DNA from: Sclerurus mexicanus
Lineage: Eukaryota > Chordata > Aves > Passeriformes > Furnariidae
DNA: 64,000 bases
Reading direction: 5' to 3'
NCBI GenBank assembly: GCA_013396755.1
Contig: VWZF01005854.1
Coordinates: 1,961,368-2,025,367 of the forward strand
Below, piece after piece: positions 53,516 through 63,398 of this stretch. Under the pieces are notes generated by a model. It made no database searches. It saw only the letters and a program-made list of their open reading frames with translations, and was not told the origin of the DNA. Every line of letters starts with the position of its first letter. Position 1 is the first letter of the stretch. The position numbers were made by a program, and so were the translations under genes.

Positions 53516-53861
53516 TAGACGATGTTTTCCCCATTGCAGGTGTTTCCAGGGACCCAGCCCCTCTGGCCTGATACAGCACAAGGCAGAGCAGCACAGGTGA
53601 ACAGGGACACCAGGGGAGGAACCAGCCTTCTCCTCTGAGACACAACCTGGGGACACATCCTTGCAGCTGGTTGCTTTCATTATTGCATCTTCTGCCAGAG
53701 GTGCTGCACTGCCCTCTGGGGAAAGAGAAGCACAAACAGCACACACAACCCACCTTCCAAAGCTGCATTTAGAGAGCATGGCTTCAATTAAATGTAATTA
53801 CTCAATTTTGAATCAGGGGCAACTTCTCTTGCATTTATTTGCTGTCCCCAGTGGTTTGTCT

Positions 53862-53878
53862 GAGAGAGAGAGAGAGAG
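53862..53878. repeat. (GA)n short microsatellite
   Basis: Eight or so GA dinucleotides occur within the last intron. Nothing else about the site is notable. Confidence 0.85.
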
Positions 53879-55315
53879 TAGCTCCATGAGGGCAGCCACT
53901 AATGAAGGGGAGCCTCCAAATGAGGTTATGTGTCCCTGGATCTAGGTCAGAGGAGTCAGATGAAAGTAGCTTCCATGTTTCTCCTTTGGTTTTGTTTATA
54001 TTTTTTAACTAGCCTTCTAATAAACATGTTAACCAAATTATTATAGCAGCTGCATATATCAGCAGCATGCAAGGATGTATTTGCTGCATTTGAAAGCTCT
54101 CTAACGAAGCTTTGAAGTCCAGCTCATCCCAGATTTATGCATGGAAGGATCTGTAGCCATTGTGGCACTTCCGAAGATGTGAGACTTGAAAGTAAATAGA
54201 TACTGAAATATGGGTACTCAAATGGATATTTCAAAACCTACAGCTGACTGTCACGGGGTTTTGTTTGTGTATCACAGGGGCTTTCTTTTCCTTTTCTTAC
54301 CACGGAAGTAAGGACACAGTCCATATTTGCATTTAATCACATGCTGCTTTTCACTTTAGGATTGTCAACCAGAGAACCAATTTCCCTATCCTGCCTCAGT
54401 CCCACATTCAAGAAAACTGGATGGACCTTAAAAAGAAATTAAGAAGTCACATGAGTAAAATCAGCAGAAAGGTTTTTACTCTGTGGATCCTTCCCCAGCT
54501 TGAGGCTCAAATTTCTTTTTCTGTAGAAGCCTGAGACATGCCGCAGGGTTAACCAACTGCAGCATTAAATGGCATGGCATCACGAAATGGTGGATATTGC
54601 TGGGTTTTATACCTACACCCCCCTGTTGTGCTGCTTCTCCATGGTGCTCCCAGTACACCCATGCATGTTAGACATACAAACTCTCCAGGAAACACCTGTG
54701 TGGTTTGTGAAGCCACACACACAGCCCATGGGGAACCTAATTGCACCCTCCGGCCACTCCTACAAAGCTAACAATAAGCAAAGCTAAAAAGTATTGAGCA
54801 CATTTGGATTTTCCAGTCTCTGGAAGGGTATGTACATTGAATTAATCTTACAGCTGTGTAGTCTCCACTGAATTACTTTTTCCTTTTAATTGTATGAAAG
54901 ATAGTGACAGAGAAGGTATCAGTGTGAGTAAAAGGTAGGTAGGGATCACAGTATTTGGGGTTTGGCTTGCTTGCTTTCTTCTCTTTATTTAGTTTCTTTC
55001 CTTCTGTTCATGTCAGGATATTTTTAGTTCTTCAAGGCTCTGTCTTCTGCATCAAGAAAAAAGGTCAACCCCACTTTTAATCTATACTTTAAAGAAAGTG
55101 TGTATGTATATATGCACCCTGTCTGTGCTGTGGCATGTATCTGAGGTTACTATGTCTTTATCAGCTCAATTTGAATTCACTACAAAAAATTAAGATAGAA
55201 AGGAAGATTAACAATTAAAATAGAAGTGGCTGTTCTCAATACTATTTCCCTATCTCACGTTAATATTTGCCACATGCAATGTCCTTTGACTCTGTTGTGG
55301 ATTTATCCCCCACAG

Positions 55316-56263
55316 ATCATATTCCGGAAGATCAGCGATGTCAAGAAGGAGGAAGAGGAGCGCCTGCGCCAGAAGAACGAGGTGACGCTGAGCATCCCTG
55401 TGGACCACCCTGTGCGGAAACTCTTCCAGAAATTCAAACAGCAAAAGGAGATGCGCAACCAAGGCTCAACCCACATCGACCCGGAAAGGAATCAGCTTCA
55501 GGTGGAAAGCCGGAGCGTGCAGAACGGGGCCTCCATCACGGGCACCAGCGTGGTCACCGTGTCTCAGATCACCCCCATCCAGACGACCCTGGCTTACATG
55601 AAAACCAGCGAGGCCGTGAAACAGAACAACCGGGATGCGATGGAGCTCAAGCCAAATGGAAATGGGGACCAAAAATGTCTCAAAGTAAACAGCCCTATGC
55701 GGATGAAAAACGGGAATGGGAAAGGGTGGCTTCGACTGAAGAACACAATGGGGACTCATGAGGAGAAGAAGGAGGACTGGAACAACGTCACAAAGGCTGA
55801 GTCCATGGGGTTGCTGTCCGACGACCCCAAGTCCAATGACTCGGATAACGGTGTAAATAAAAACCCGCTGAGGAAAACAGACTCTTGTGACAGTGGAATA
55901 ACAAAAAGTGACCTTCGCTTGGATAAAGCTGGTGAGACTCGCAGCCCCCTGGAGCACAGCCCCATCCAGGCGGATGCTAGGTGTCCTTTCTACCCCATTC
56001 CTGAGCAGGCCTTACAAACCACGCTGCAGGAAGTCAAGCATGAACTCAAAGAAGATATCCAGCTGCTAAGCAGTAGGATGGCTGCCCTTGAGAAGCAGGT
56101 GGCAGAAATTTTAAAAATATTGTCTGAAAAGAACGTATCCCAGATATCTTCCCCCAAGTCTCATTTATCACCCCAACTCACCCCCCAGATACCATGTCAG
56201 GATATTTTTAGTGTTTCAAGGCCTGCATCACCTGAATCAGAAAAAGATGAAATCCACTTTTAG
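55316..56263 (+). CDS. KCNH5: KCNH5 last coding exon: C-terminal tail with calmodulin site and coiled coil
   Basis: The acceptor CCCCCACAG is followed by 315 codons and a TAG stop at 56261. The tail begins IIFRKISDVKKEEEERLRQK, the usual continuation of the EAG CNBHD. At 55403-55450 it carries DHPVRKLFQKFKQQKE, equivalent to a mapped C-terminal calmodulin-binding site of EAG1. A long Ser/Asn/Lys-rich, probably disordered region follows, with NGASITGTSVVTVSQITPIQ and MELKPNG blocks, which I know from KCNH5 and not from KCNH1. Next come RKTDSCDSGITKSDLRLD and the FYPIPEQ motif shared by the EAG pair. A heptad-rich helix at 56012-56131 (LQEVKHELKEDIQLL through KILSEK) is the tetramerising coiled coil. 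The end, DIFSVSRPASPESEKDEIHF, is the KCNH5 C-terminus. The open frame extends upstream to an ATG at 55226, but that part is intronic. No frameshift or internal stop is present. Confidence 0.98.
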   Translation: MIFRKISDVKKEEEERLRQKNEVTLSIPVDHPVRKLFQKFKQQKEMRNQGSTHIDPERNQLQVESRSVQNGASITGTSVVTVSQITPIQTTLAYMKTSEAVKQNNRDAMELKPNGNGDQKCLKVNSPMRMKNGNGKGWLRLKNTMGTHEEKKEDWNNVTKAESMGLLSDDPKSNDSDNGVNKNPLRKTDSCDSGITKSDLRLDKAGETRSPLEHSPIQADARCPFYPIPEQALQTTLQEVKHELKEDIQLLSSRMAALEKQVAEILKILSEKNVSQISSPKSHLSPQLTPQIPCQDIFSVSRPASPESEKDEIHF

Positions 56264-56275
56264 CATATACCTATG

Positions 56276-56283
56276 TGTATATA
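56276..56283 (+). promoter_or_regulatory. Pumilio-type site (TGTATATA)
   Basis: An exact match to the UGUANAUA recognition octamer of PUM-family RNA-binding proteins, 13 bases after the stop codon. Such sites normally reduce mRNA stability or translation. Because it lies in a TA-rich tract, chance occurrence is more likely than for an isolated site. Confidence 0.45.
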
Positions 56284-56306
56284 TGTATACAGTATATATG
56301 CAGAGG

Positions 56307-56314
56307 TGTATATA
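56307..56314 (+). promoter_or_regulatory. Pumilio-type site (TGTATATA)
   Basis: Second exact UGUANAUA octamer, 31 bases after the first and in the same TA-rich tract. The spacing would allow two PUM molecules to bind. Same caution about local composition. Confidence 0.45.
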
Positions 56315-56422
56315 TACCTTTATACATATATATATATATGTGAGTGTGTATACGGTAAATATATATACATATATATTTTCACTTGCATCCAGTATGACTT
56401 GAACACACCAAGGATTTTGATA

Positions 56423-56430
56423 TGTAAATA
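56423..56430 (+). promoter_or_regulatory. Pumilio-type site (TGTAAATA)
   Basis: Third exact UGUANAUA octamer, here with A at the free position, outside the alternating TA tract. It is therefore the most credible of the three. Confidence 0.5.
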
Positions 56431-56527
56431 TTGCATGTCCAGCTGGATTCTGGCCTGCCAAAGAAAGCAATTATTAACATAGATATTGCTTGTATAATAT
56501 GCAGTTGACTGCATGCACACTTTACAT

Positions 56528-56536
56528 TTATTTATA
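56528..56536 (+). promoter_or_regulatory. AU-rich element nonamer (TTATTTATA)
   Basis: Matches the UUAUUUA(U/A)(U/A) core of AU-rich instability elements and includes overlapping ATTTA pentamers. It ends 13 bases before the AATAAA signal, a common position for elements acting on mRNA stability or 3' processing. Confidence 0.45.
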
Positions 56537-56549
56537 ATCTCTATTATGT

Positions 56550-56555
56550 AATAAA
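56550..56555 (+). terminator. Polyadenylation signal AATAAA (proximal)
   Basis: Canonical AATAAA 286 bases after the stop codon. A T-rich stretch (GACTTTTGTTTAAC) begins about 6 bases downstream and could serve as the downstream element. Cleavage would be expected around 56570. Confidence 0.6.
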
Positions 56556-58424
56556 AGAATGACTTTTGTTTAACAAAGGCAATGTACTATTTAAAGAATC
56601 AGGGTCTAACCTGCCAATATTGCCATGACAGTTTTGATCTCAGGCTGGGTGAATTGAGCTTTTATTTCCTCACTGTCTTTTCTGCCGAGTTAAACAGTAG
56701 ATTAATATGACGTGAAGGACACGTTCAGACTCCTGTTAGTATTGTTTCCTCGTATCATTCCATGACAATATACTGTATATTTGGTGATGAATTCCCCTAC
56801 TCCTCCTAAAGGGAGGGCTCAACTCAGTGGGCAGGGAAGGGCACCGTGCCTGGTGCTGGGGTGGATCACTGGAATTTATTTGTGTGGGTATTGTGCATGC
56901 ACAGCCTTTTATTTCAATTATCCTCCTGCTCTTTTAACATCATAAGTAAGAAATAATAATAATAATAGTGATTTATGTAACAAAATGAAACTAACAAACT
57001 CTCTCAGTTGCACTCCCTGAGTGTTTGGGGCTAACTTCTTTCTTGAAAGCCTCCTTTTACTGATGCCATTTTTACTGAACTGTTAGAGTAACAATATGTA
57101 AATTCTCTTTGCAGCACTCAATGATGGTGTCCAGTTCTGTCAGTATCTTCATTAGCATGTCCCATTTTGTAGGGTTGAGGTTGCCCTCTCGCTGTCCCCC
57201 CCATTGCCCTTGGCAGAAAGACTGCACGAGGTCTAAGCAAGAGAGAGAACAATCATAGTTTGGCTTCTCGGGAGCCACATGAGCAGGTTTGAAAGCCTGA
57301 AGTTAAAAGGCTGAGAAGTTAAACCCCTTCCACTCTCGTTTCTGAGGTCATTTATGAGTCTGCAACTGCATTTAGAAAGGGAGAAAATAACCAGTCAGGC
57401 TAAAATTCCCTCGAGTCCAAGGTACCTGGATGATAATGTGTGGGTGGGAGAATGGTGGGTGTGTAGGGGAGATAGAGTCCTCCCTTGGGTGCTGCCTGCT
57501 GCTCTTACCTTGAACTCACAGAAGGTTTCAGTGCATGAGAGGGGGACACTTCAAAGAGCAGGCTTGCGGTGCACACCCAGCTAGTCGCCACACTTACTGA
57601 GCCCCTTAGGTCTGTGTCAGAGGCTCTGACCCACCTCTTAGCTGAGCTGACTCCCATCTTCCAGTCTTGGACCATGTTCAGACCCCATCTCCACCTCCTA
57701 GGCTGGAGCATTCCTCTCCACGCGGTGTTGCTGGCTTAGCAGGGCTGCAGCAGGGCAGGCTTTGCACTGGATCCTGTTTGGTCTCCTGTTTGGAGCTGAG
57801 CTTTTGGGCTCTGCTTGGGTCTGCACCTTGGTGTGGTGGGGTTTCTTTGCCTCTCCATTTGCACTGGTTTGAATCCAGCTGCACACAACGCATAGCAGAA
57901 ATTCCCATGGAAGCTTCAGAGCTGTTACATGAGCTTGAGGTCAGCCCAGCAGAGCACAATGACTCCTTCAGAGAAGGATTCCCCCTGCCTCCGATTTAAA
58001 TGACCTCTTGCATCAAGATTCCATGGTTTCAAAAGTGCCTGGAGTAAAACATATACGTACCACAAGGCATCACTATGAATCAGGTATATCAAATACATGT
58101 TTATAATTAGTGGGCATCCTTACCACAAACCAATATTAGATCCATTACTTAACACTAGAAAACTAAACTGAAGTAAATCACTTCTTGAAAAACTTAACAA
58201 AAACCCCCAAACCCAAACAAACCATCATTTGCAGTAGTGGCAATTACATATCTTTGATGGTGAAATTGAAACCCATAAACCTTGAGAAGCTCGTAAGAAA
58301 GCCAAAGGTCATGACATTGCTTCTATCGTGTCAACTCATGGAGGCTTTTTGGGTGATGATGGTCTTATTTGCTGTTCTTTTCTGTCCTATTTCTGCCCCT
58401 TTCTTTAGGAAATCATAGACATAC

Positions 58425-58470
58425 CAAAACAAACAAACAAACAAAAAACAAACAAAAAAACAAAAAAAAA
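58425..58470. repeat. (AAAC)n and A-rich repeat
   Basis: Several AAAC units decay into a poly-A run and are followed by a T-run at about 58471-58484, so a short A/T hairpin is possible. It may be a microsatellite grown from an A-rich seed. Confidence 0.85.
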
Positions 58471-60011
58471 TTATTTTTTTTTTTAAAAAGAGGGAAGAAT
58501 AAAAATTATAGGCTTGGGACAGCTCTTCCCAAAGCCTGGTGGTCAGACCACCTGTGAATTACAGTTCTCCACAGCTGCAGTGTATGCTGTCAAAGTTTGC
58601 AGTGGTATTTTGCAGCTGCTGTTCTGGCAGAAGTGCAATTCCATAACTCTGCAGCCATGCTTTGGACTGCAAGAACAATCTGCACCTGCAGAACAGCAGG
58701 ACCTTCCATGTCCTACTATAAATCCCACCTTGAGACTCTGAAAGAATGGGGGGGGTTATAGGCTTAGGGAGTTTCATGGTTGCTGCAGGCTGCTGCAGTC
58801 TGCACAGACCTTGTGGGTACAGTTTAAGTGCCAAGCTTTGAAGTGTTGAATGTTCTTACCTGACTTGGTTTGCTGGTTAAGACAGACACAAGGCAGCTCC
58901 CTAGGACTGCCTAGTGAATAGCTGAGTCACACAGGCTGTCTGGGGCCCAGGTTTTGGTGAAGTTTCTTGAATGCATGAATCTGCCATGAAGTGATGCTGC
59001 AAAAGAGCCAGCAGGATAATGGGGGGTGACTTTGTTAGAAAGCTTTAGCCTTAATGGCATTCCTCTGCCTTTGTGACAGACTTCTTTTCTTTCTCTGTAA
59101 CTGATATTAATTCTAGGTAGAACTGCATGGCATGCACAGGGATCTCTGTTTAGGATTAACTTGCAAGTCAGGTGTAACTTTGTGCCACTTTACAATGACA
59201 GAATGTGTTAACAGGATTAACATGACCTTGAAAATTATTCGGGCGGGCCCAGAATGTCTATTACAGTTCAAGTGCAACTCGAGTGGTTAAAATGTGTAGT
59301 GGCTAAATAGTGTAAAATACCAAGTTCACGAAACAGATATATTGTTTCCAGGTCTACTTCTAATGCTGCTTTGACTCTGATATTCCAATATTGTCCATCC
59401 CAAGCCCAGTGGAACCAGCCTGTACCTTGTATGAGGCGGTAGCACGATGGGCATCCTGCTGACACAATCAGTGCAGCCTGTGGGTGTGCTGCCCCAGGCT
59501 CTGTGTGCTCGGGGGGCAGCCGGGGGCCCAGTTTGTGGGGTTGCTCTGAAAACTTGGCTGGTACAATCCTGAAGGACTTTGCCTTCCGAATTCACGATGG
59601 GAGCATTACGTGTCGTTTCGTGGAGCTGTTCCCGGCTCGGCTTTCCCGTCCCCTCGCGGTTGTGCATGATGCGATGAGTGTGCCGCCGACTGGGGCATCC
59701 CTTTGCTGTTAGACAAGCATGAGTCATAGTCGTGTAGTTCAGGCTTGACTGAGAGCAACCACCTGTAGTCATTAAGTGCAATAAGGACACAAAGGTGTCA
59801 CTTCCACCTAAGCCAGTGCTCGAGCAGCTACACACCGTGCAGAGGGAGCTCTCGGCTGCATGCTCTCCTTTCCTTTAAGAGCTGTATTCCTGTACAGATG
59901 TTCCTGCCAGATGCTGGTAACAGCACCCTTAGCACTTACCTTGTGCTTCGTGTGTTCAAAGCATTTTACCTGCACACGAGTGGATTTTATCTTTCTGGAC
60001 TTCGGAATAGA

Positions 60012-60017
60012 AATAAA
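60012..60017 (+). terminator. Candidate distal polyadenylation signal AATAAA
   Basis: AATAAA within GAAATAAAATATG. A GT- and T-rich stretch about 65 bases downstream (TTGTTTGGGGTTTTTTTGGTG, at about 60081) is rather far away. It would give a 3' UTR of about 3.8 kb if used. Only the hexamer and its surroundings support it. Confidence 0.3.
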
Positions 60018-63000
60018 ATATGTACAGAAATGTCAACACTTTACAAAGCAAATGAACTAGAGTACTTTTCATAGCGCTTCGTTGTTTGGGGTTTTTTTGG
60101 TGTAATGTTGCATATACAAGATAGAACAGCACTTCAGGATAATAACTGAAAAAAAATGTTGTCATAATGAAGACTCAGTTCTTCTGAATCTGTATTTGTA
60201 AATCCTTTTCTTCCCATTTTTCTGTCTTTGCCAGAAGATAGGGGTTAGAGCAGAGCTGACTCTGGAAGTGACAAACTTAAGCTTTGCCCATTTTTCTTTT
60301 CCCTGTTCTGCAGAGGTAGCACAACATCGAGTAGGGACTCGATACTCCTGGGACCAAAGTTTGTTACTTCTAGACTCAAGGTCAGTCTTCATCTACCACC
60401 ACATGGAAAGTAACCCTGTTGCACAGGTGTGAACTGAAGGTTGAATCTGATAGTCATATTGGACCTTAATTTGTATTTTTGGATCCCAGGACAATTTTAG
60501 AGAACTGGCAACTGCAGAAATAACATTATCCTATTTGCCAGTCAAGAGCAGTCGCTCTGGAAGTAACTAAGACTGTTCTACCGATGTCATCATTTGCATG
60601 GGTCACAAAACAGATGTTGTGCCCATGAAATAGCTTGGGGGCCTTTTGGAGAAAAGATGTCCTGAACTGTAAGGGAAAACAAAAAAGCCAAAGGTCTAAT
60701 AGGAAATTCAGGAGTAAGTACACAGAGGGATATATTATAAGGAATTGTCGCTTTTTTATTTGGATTTCGAGCATTTAGAAAACCCAACCCTATCTTTTTG
60801 AAAGTCAGAAGTGGACAGATTATTTCTTAAAATAAATATTTTTTTTCCTAAGTGAGGTGGCATCAAAGTGATACCCATTTTTTAAAAGAAAAGTTCAAAT
60901 ACATTTTTCCAACAGAAGAGGCTTTGAATGGGTGTTATTAATGTTATTTTTAATAGGCTGCATCTAAAAGCTGGTTTTCAGTTCCTTTTTATTTTCTTTT
61001 GTGCCAGAAGCTCCTGCATTAACACATATCTTCATGTCTATAGGATCTAAAATGTAATCTTGCTGCTAACAAACTTGTTAGAGAGGGTTTGAGAAGTGGG
61101 ATCCCTTTGGAGAAAGGCATCTCTCCGTGGCAGCCTGGGCGGTGTTGCTTTCCTGTCCTGACCTGCAGTGAGAGCTGGAGCACTGAACAGCAGCAGTTTG
61201 CATTTTTCTCTGCACTTCTGTATCTGCACTGATACCCTTCAGGGAATTTAAGGAAGGAAATAGAAAAGGTGACGTGGTCATTTTTGCTGGATGGCCCCAG
61301 CCCTTCACATGTGTCTGTGCTGCCAGAGAGGTGCTTCCCCATGGAGCCCACAGGGAAGAAAAGTTTGATACATCTAGATTTCCACATCTGGGAATATTTT
61401 TTATAGGTTTCCCTTTATTTTTTTTTTTGTGCAAATGGATAACACAATATCTATGTGTTTTATTTGGTTTAATGTGTTATAGTGCATTTCCAAATGAAAT
61501 ACATTCTTAAAGCAAGGTGCTGAATGGACCTCAAATAGATAATGAGTCTACATTATTTCTGGCAGAAAAGCAGTGAATGTTCATACTGACATAAAGAATA
61601 TTGTGCAAAGATAAGCTCTGTGATATCTAACAAATGACAAACAAACTAAAATCATCCTTACTGAGGGTGCATTTAGTCAGACAGAAAATTGACCTTGCAG
61701 TGCACAGTGGGACAAGAAGGCATATATTGATTTTGAATACTCCAATGGTAGAAGCATTCAAAAAGCACTTGACCAGGCCATGCTGAATAAATTGGATTTA
61801 TTTATTATGTTATGTTAATCAGCTTCATGATGCGTGGCAAGTGGAACCAGGAATCTGGGGCAATATTCTCACAAAGCTTTTTATCTGTTTTCTGTAAAGC
61901 ACATAAGTGCTTTCCTTCATTATTTTCTGCTTGGAGATGTAAGCTTGCTTGGCCCACAGTCTGAGACTATGGGTGTGCACCAACCCAGTATCTGGCTGTC
62001 TGCCATGAATACATCAATTAGCCTTAATTAAAAGCCCTATAAAAAGGATTTTTTATTAGGTTGCGCTCAGCCCTTCCCCCTCCAGTGACATGACTGTGTT
62101 TTGTCTGGTTCAGAGCAGATTCAGTTCAGACTGAGCAATGGCAGAGTATACTTCTCTCTGTCCACAAAGGATGTATAGACAAGACACACCATATGGATAT
62201 ATACCTGCCTATTTGGAATGGGGAATCAGATCTGGTTCATTTAAAACAGGTGTTACAGACAGGTGGGATAAATCCTGCTCCAGAGGTGCCAGTCTCTCAT
62301 CATTTACTGTAGAGTAATGACTTCACATTAGACACTTGATTTGTAGGCTGCTAGAGGGTAAATGGAGTGAATCCAACCCATAATTCAATCTCCCAGCCTG
62401 ATCTCGTTTGTATGAAAAGGTGTCTCTAAAAGGGTCCGCTTACCATCTTTCCAGCACTGGAGCACTTTAGCACAGGTGTGAGTGACAGTACAGGGAGCAC
62501 TGAAATGTCTCAGCATGCAGCCAGAAACAAAGTGTTCACATCCAAAATTGCTAAATAGAGCTCTATAAAGACACTAGGGTGTTCTTGGCTTGTGCTGATC
62601 GGATTTTTAACTTTTTACCCCAATACCATGACAGGGACCCTCATTTTCACAGGTATGCAGCAGTTGAGGTGCTCTTCATCATGATGTGCAATGCCAAGGC
62701 ACAGAGCGGCATCGCCAGTCAGCTTCTGGATAGTGAAAGACTGTCACCTATTTGGGATCTTTGGATGCTCTGGGGTATTTAGGGTGATAGGAGTTTTATT
62801 GCTGAGCTGTGTCATGCAGTGGCAGGATGACAAGGCTTGGAAATGTCCAGTAAAGGGAAAAGTTGTAGTGAAGAGCAACTTCCAGGGCAGACAGAGAGTG
62901 GCCATGGCCTAGGACACAGCAGAGCCCTGTGCAATGGGAGGAGAGTGGGGAGAGAGAGAGGAGAAGGATGGAAAGAATGGTGTCCAGAAAGAGTGACAAC

Positions 63001-63327
63001 ATTCCACTGAAGTCCATACTGACTTTGTCTCTGCATAGTGGCTGTTTGTGTCTCCATAATTTATTTACTGGGAATTTGACAGACTCCTCTTTCCTTCGGG
63101 TGGTGTTATAAGGATGGGGCTGGCAGACCCTTCTGGGTGACAGCTGTGGGACAGCAAAGGGCCACTAGAGGATACTTACATGCATGCCCTTGGGAAAAAT
63201 AGGGGCTCCAGGAGAGCCAAAGCTCTTCCAGTTTGCCAAAGACCTCTTGGAAGGGGGCATATATTATCCAAACTGTGTAGCATCAGTGTATGGACTCTAT
63301 ATTTAAAGCTGAGCCTGCTATAAGCAG

Positions 63328-63398
63328 GGAGGGTTAGACCAAGTGATTTCCAAAAGGTCTCTTCCAAGCTATGATGTTTTATCATTCCGTGATTCTGT
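63328..63398 (+). mobile_element. CR1 LINE 3' tail, sense orientation
   Basis: The stretch reads 'agggagggttagaccaagtg', 'gtctcttccaagctatgatg' and then ATTCCGTGATTCTGT, the usual sense-strand end of an avian CR1. The preceding bases are too diverged to assign with confidence. Confidence 0.75.

Larger units (their letters stand above)
27285..55315 (+). other. KCNH5: KCNH5 last intron (28 kb)
   Basis: This intron of 28,031 bases lies between a GTAAGG donor and an acceptor ending CCCCCACAG. It interrupts the gene between codons (phase 0). It contains CR1 fragments near 34.8, 38.7, 41.4, 49.9 and 53.2 kb, a likely solo LTR on the - strand at 30.54-31.40 kb, and simple repeats at 30.88, 31.39, 49.49 and 53.86 kb. 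The remaining sequence is unique, with no recognisable gene on either strand. A - strand open frame of 222 codons at 47128-47796 has no family resemblance I can see. An ambiguous base (n) occurs at 35063. Confidence 0.85.
56270..56390. repeat. TA-rich alternating tract in the 3' UTR
   Basis: Alternating TATATG/TATACA sequence starts about 10 bases after the stop codon. It includes runs such as (TA)n at about 56325-56340. It is self-complementary over long stretches and could fold into hairpins in the mRNA. Length variation is likely. Confidence 0.8.
56264..56575 (+). other. KCNH5: KCNH5 proximal 3' UTR
   Basis: This is sequence after the TAG up to a likely first cleavage site about 20 bases past AATAAA at 56550-56555. 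It opens with about 120 bases of TA-rich alternating sequence. It contains three strict Pumilio-type octamers (56276, 56307, 56423) and an AU-rich nonamer (56528). The extent is inferred from the signal; longer forms ending further downstream are possible, since mammalian KCNH5 transcripts have long 3' UTRs as far as I recall. Confidence 0.7.

Noticed and set aside
55226..55315. ATG-initiated extension of the last exon's frame
   Set aside because: These 30 codons lie before the acceptor at 55315 and show no resemblance to KCNH proteins; the open frame is accidental.
55267..55957. Long open frames of 163-164 codons overlapping the last exon in another + frame and on the - strand
   Set aside because: They are shadows of the GC-rich KCNH5 coding sequence and match nothing recognisable.
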